Shown here piece by piece: positions 6,764-6,905 of a stretch of DNA of 6,905 nt. Origin of the DNA: Flavobacterium psychrophilum (GTDB lineage Bacteria; Bacteroidota; Bacteroidia; Flavobacteriales; Flavobacteriaceae); the NCBI GenBank assembly GCA_945866505.1, contig CAMBHH010000180.1:1-6905 (forward strand). Direction: 5' to 3'. The stretch's first letter is position 1. Each line of letters begins with the position of its first letter. The position numbers were made by a program, and so were the translations under genes. The notes below the pieces were generated by a model that was not told where the DNA came from, ran no database searches, and saw only the letters and a list, made by a program, of their open reading frames with translations.

Positions 6764-6905
6764 ATGCTCTACACCGCTTTCATATTCGGTTTAATCAGTA
6801 GTTTTCACTGCATCGGAATGTGCGGTCCAATTGCTATGATGTTGCCTGTAGATAGAAATAATCAAGCCAAGAAGGTCACACAAATCCTGACGTATCAAAT
6901 CGGTC
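6764..6905 (+). CDS. TauE/SafE-family (DsbD_2-like) membrane protein, N-terminal part; 3' end outside window
   Basis: The reading frame from the ATG at 6764 is open to the window edge, giving 47 complete codons. The protein starts MLYTAFIFGLISSFHCIGMCGP: a first hydrophobic helix containing the HCxGMCG motif (H15, C16, C20), the mark of the UreH/DsbD_2-like branch of the TauE/SafE superfamily. These proteins are often encoded beside cbb3 oxidase or copper-handling genes. The paired cysteines and histidine suggest metal or thiol chemistry, so a role in copper or heme supply is inferred; 'sulfite exporter' is only the superfamily label. An A-rich leader (6758-6763) precedes the ATG. The rest of the helices cannot be seen, so the function stays open. 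Confidence 0.82.
   Translation, partial: MLYTAFIFGLISSFHCIGMCGPIAMMLPVDRNNQAKKVTQILTYQIG

Noticed and set aside
1..6905. Mobile element, CRISPR array, tRNA or rRNA, or an unknown defence-type system
   Set aside because: No transposase, regularly spaced repeat array or structured RNA gene was seen; all long frames belong to a standard cbb3 oxidase locus.

Overview
This window is an AT-rich piece of a Bacteroidota genome, most likely Flavobacterium or a close relative. The evidence is the low GC content, A-rich leaders without Shine-Dalgarno motifs, a TAnnTTTG-type promoter element, and a cbb3 oxidase locus whose subunits I and II are fused as CcoNO. Every gene lies on the + strand. The window holds one locus for making and assembling a cbb3-type (high oxygen affinity, C-family) heme-copper cytochrome c oxidase.

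Layout: (1) positions 1-959, the C-terminal part of CcoI, a copper-translocating P1B-type ATPase that begins upstream of the window. (2) 960-1091, a regulatory gap with a 16-bp palindrome of the Crp/Fnr-FixK type (TGA-N6-TCA) and, about 41 bp upstream of the predicted transcription start, a TAnnTTTG -7 element just before ccoS. (3) 1092-1298, ccoS. (4) 1333-3516, the ccoNO fusion carrying all heme and CuB ligands plus one c-type heme motif. (5) 3525-3692, a small ccoQ-like gene. (6) 3731-4666, ccoP with a single c-type heme motif and three predicted membrane helices. (7) 4667-4766, a gap with a 10-bp-stem inverted repeat. (8) 4767-6185, ccoG. (9) 6216-6665, ccoH. (10) 6666-6763, a gap with 15-nt-period direct repeats. 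(11) 6764 to the end, the start of a TauE/SafE (DsbD_2-like) membrane protein with an HCxGMCG motif.

How the genes fit together: CcoNO, CcoQ and CcoP are the enzyme. CcoNO holds the heme b/heme b3-CuB site and a monoheme electron entry domain, and CcoP adds a second monoheme domain. CcoI, CcoG (Cu(II) reduction, two [4Fe-4S] motifs), CcoS, CcoH and probably the TauE/SafE protein supply copper or heme and assemble the complex. The operator-like palindrome suggests that a Crp/Fnr-family regulator switches the operon on when oxygen is low.

I do not see an undescribed system here. The gene content is that of a standard Bacteroidota cbb3 cluster. The points worth a second look are the promoter architecture, the monoheme CcoP with its extra membrane helices, the structured intergenic repeats, and the partial 3' gene.
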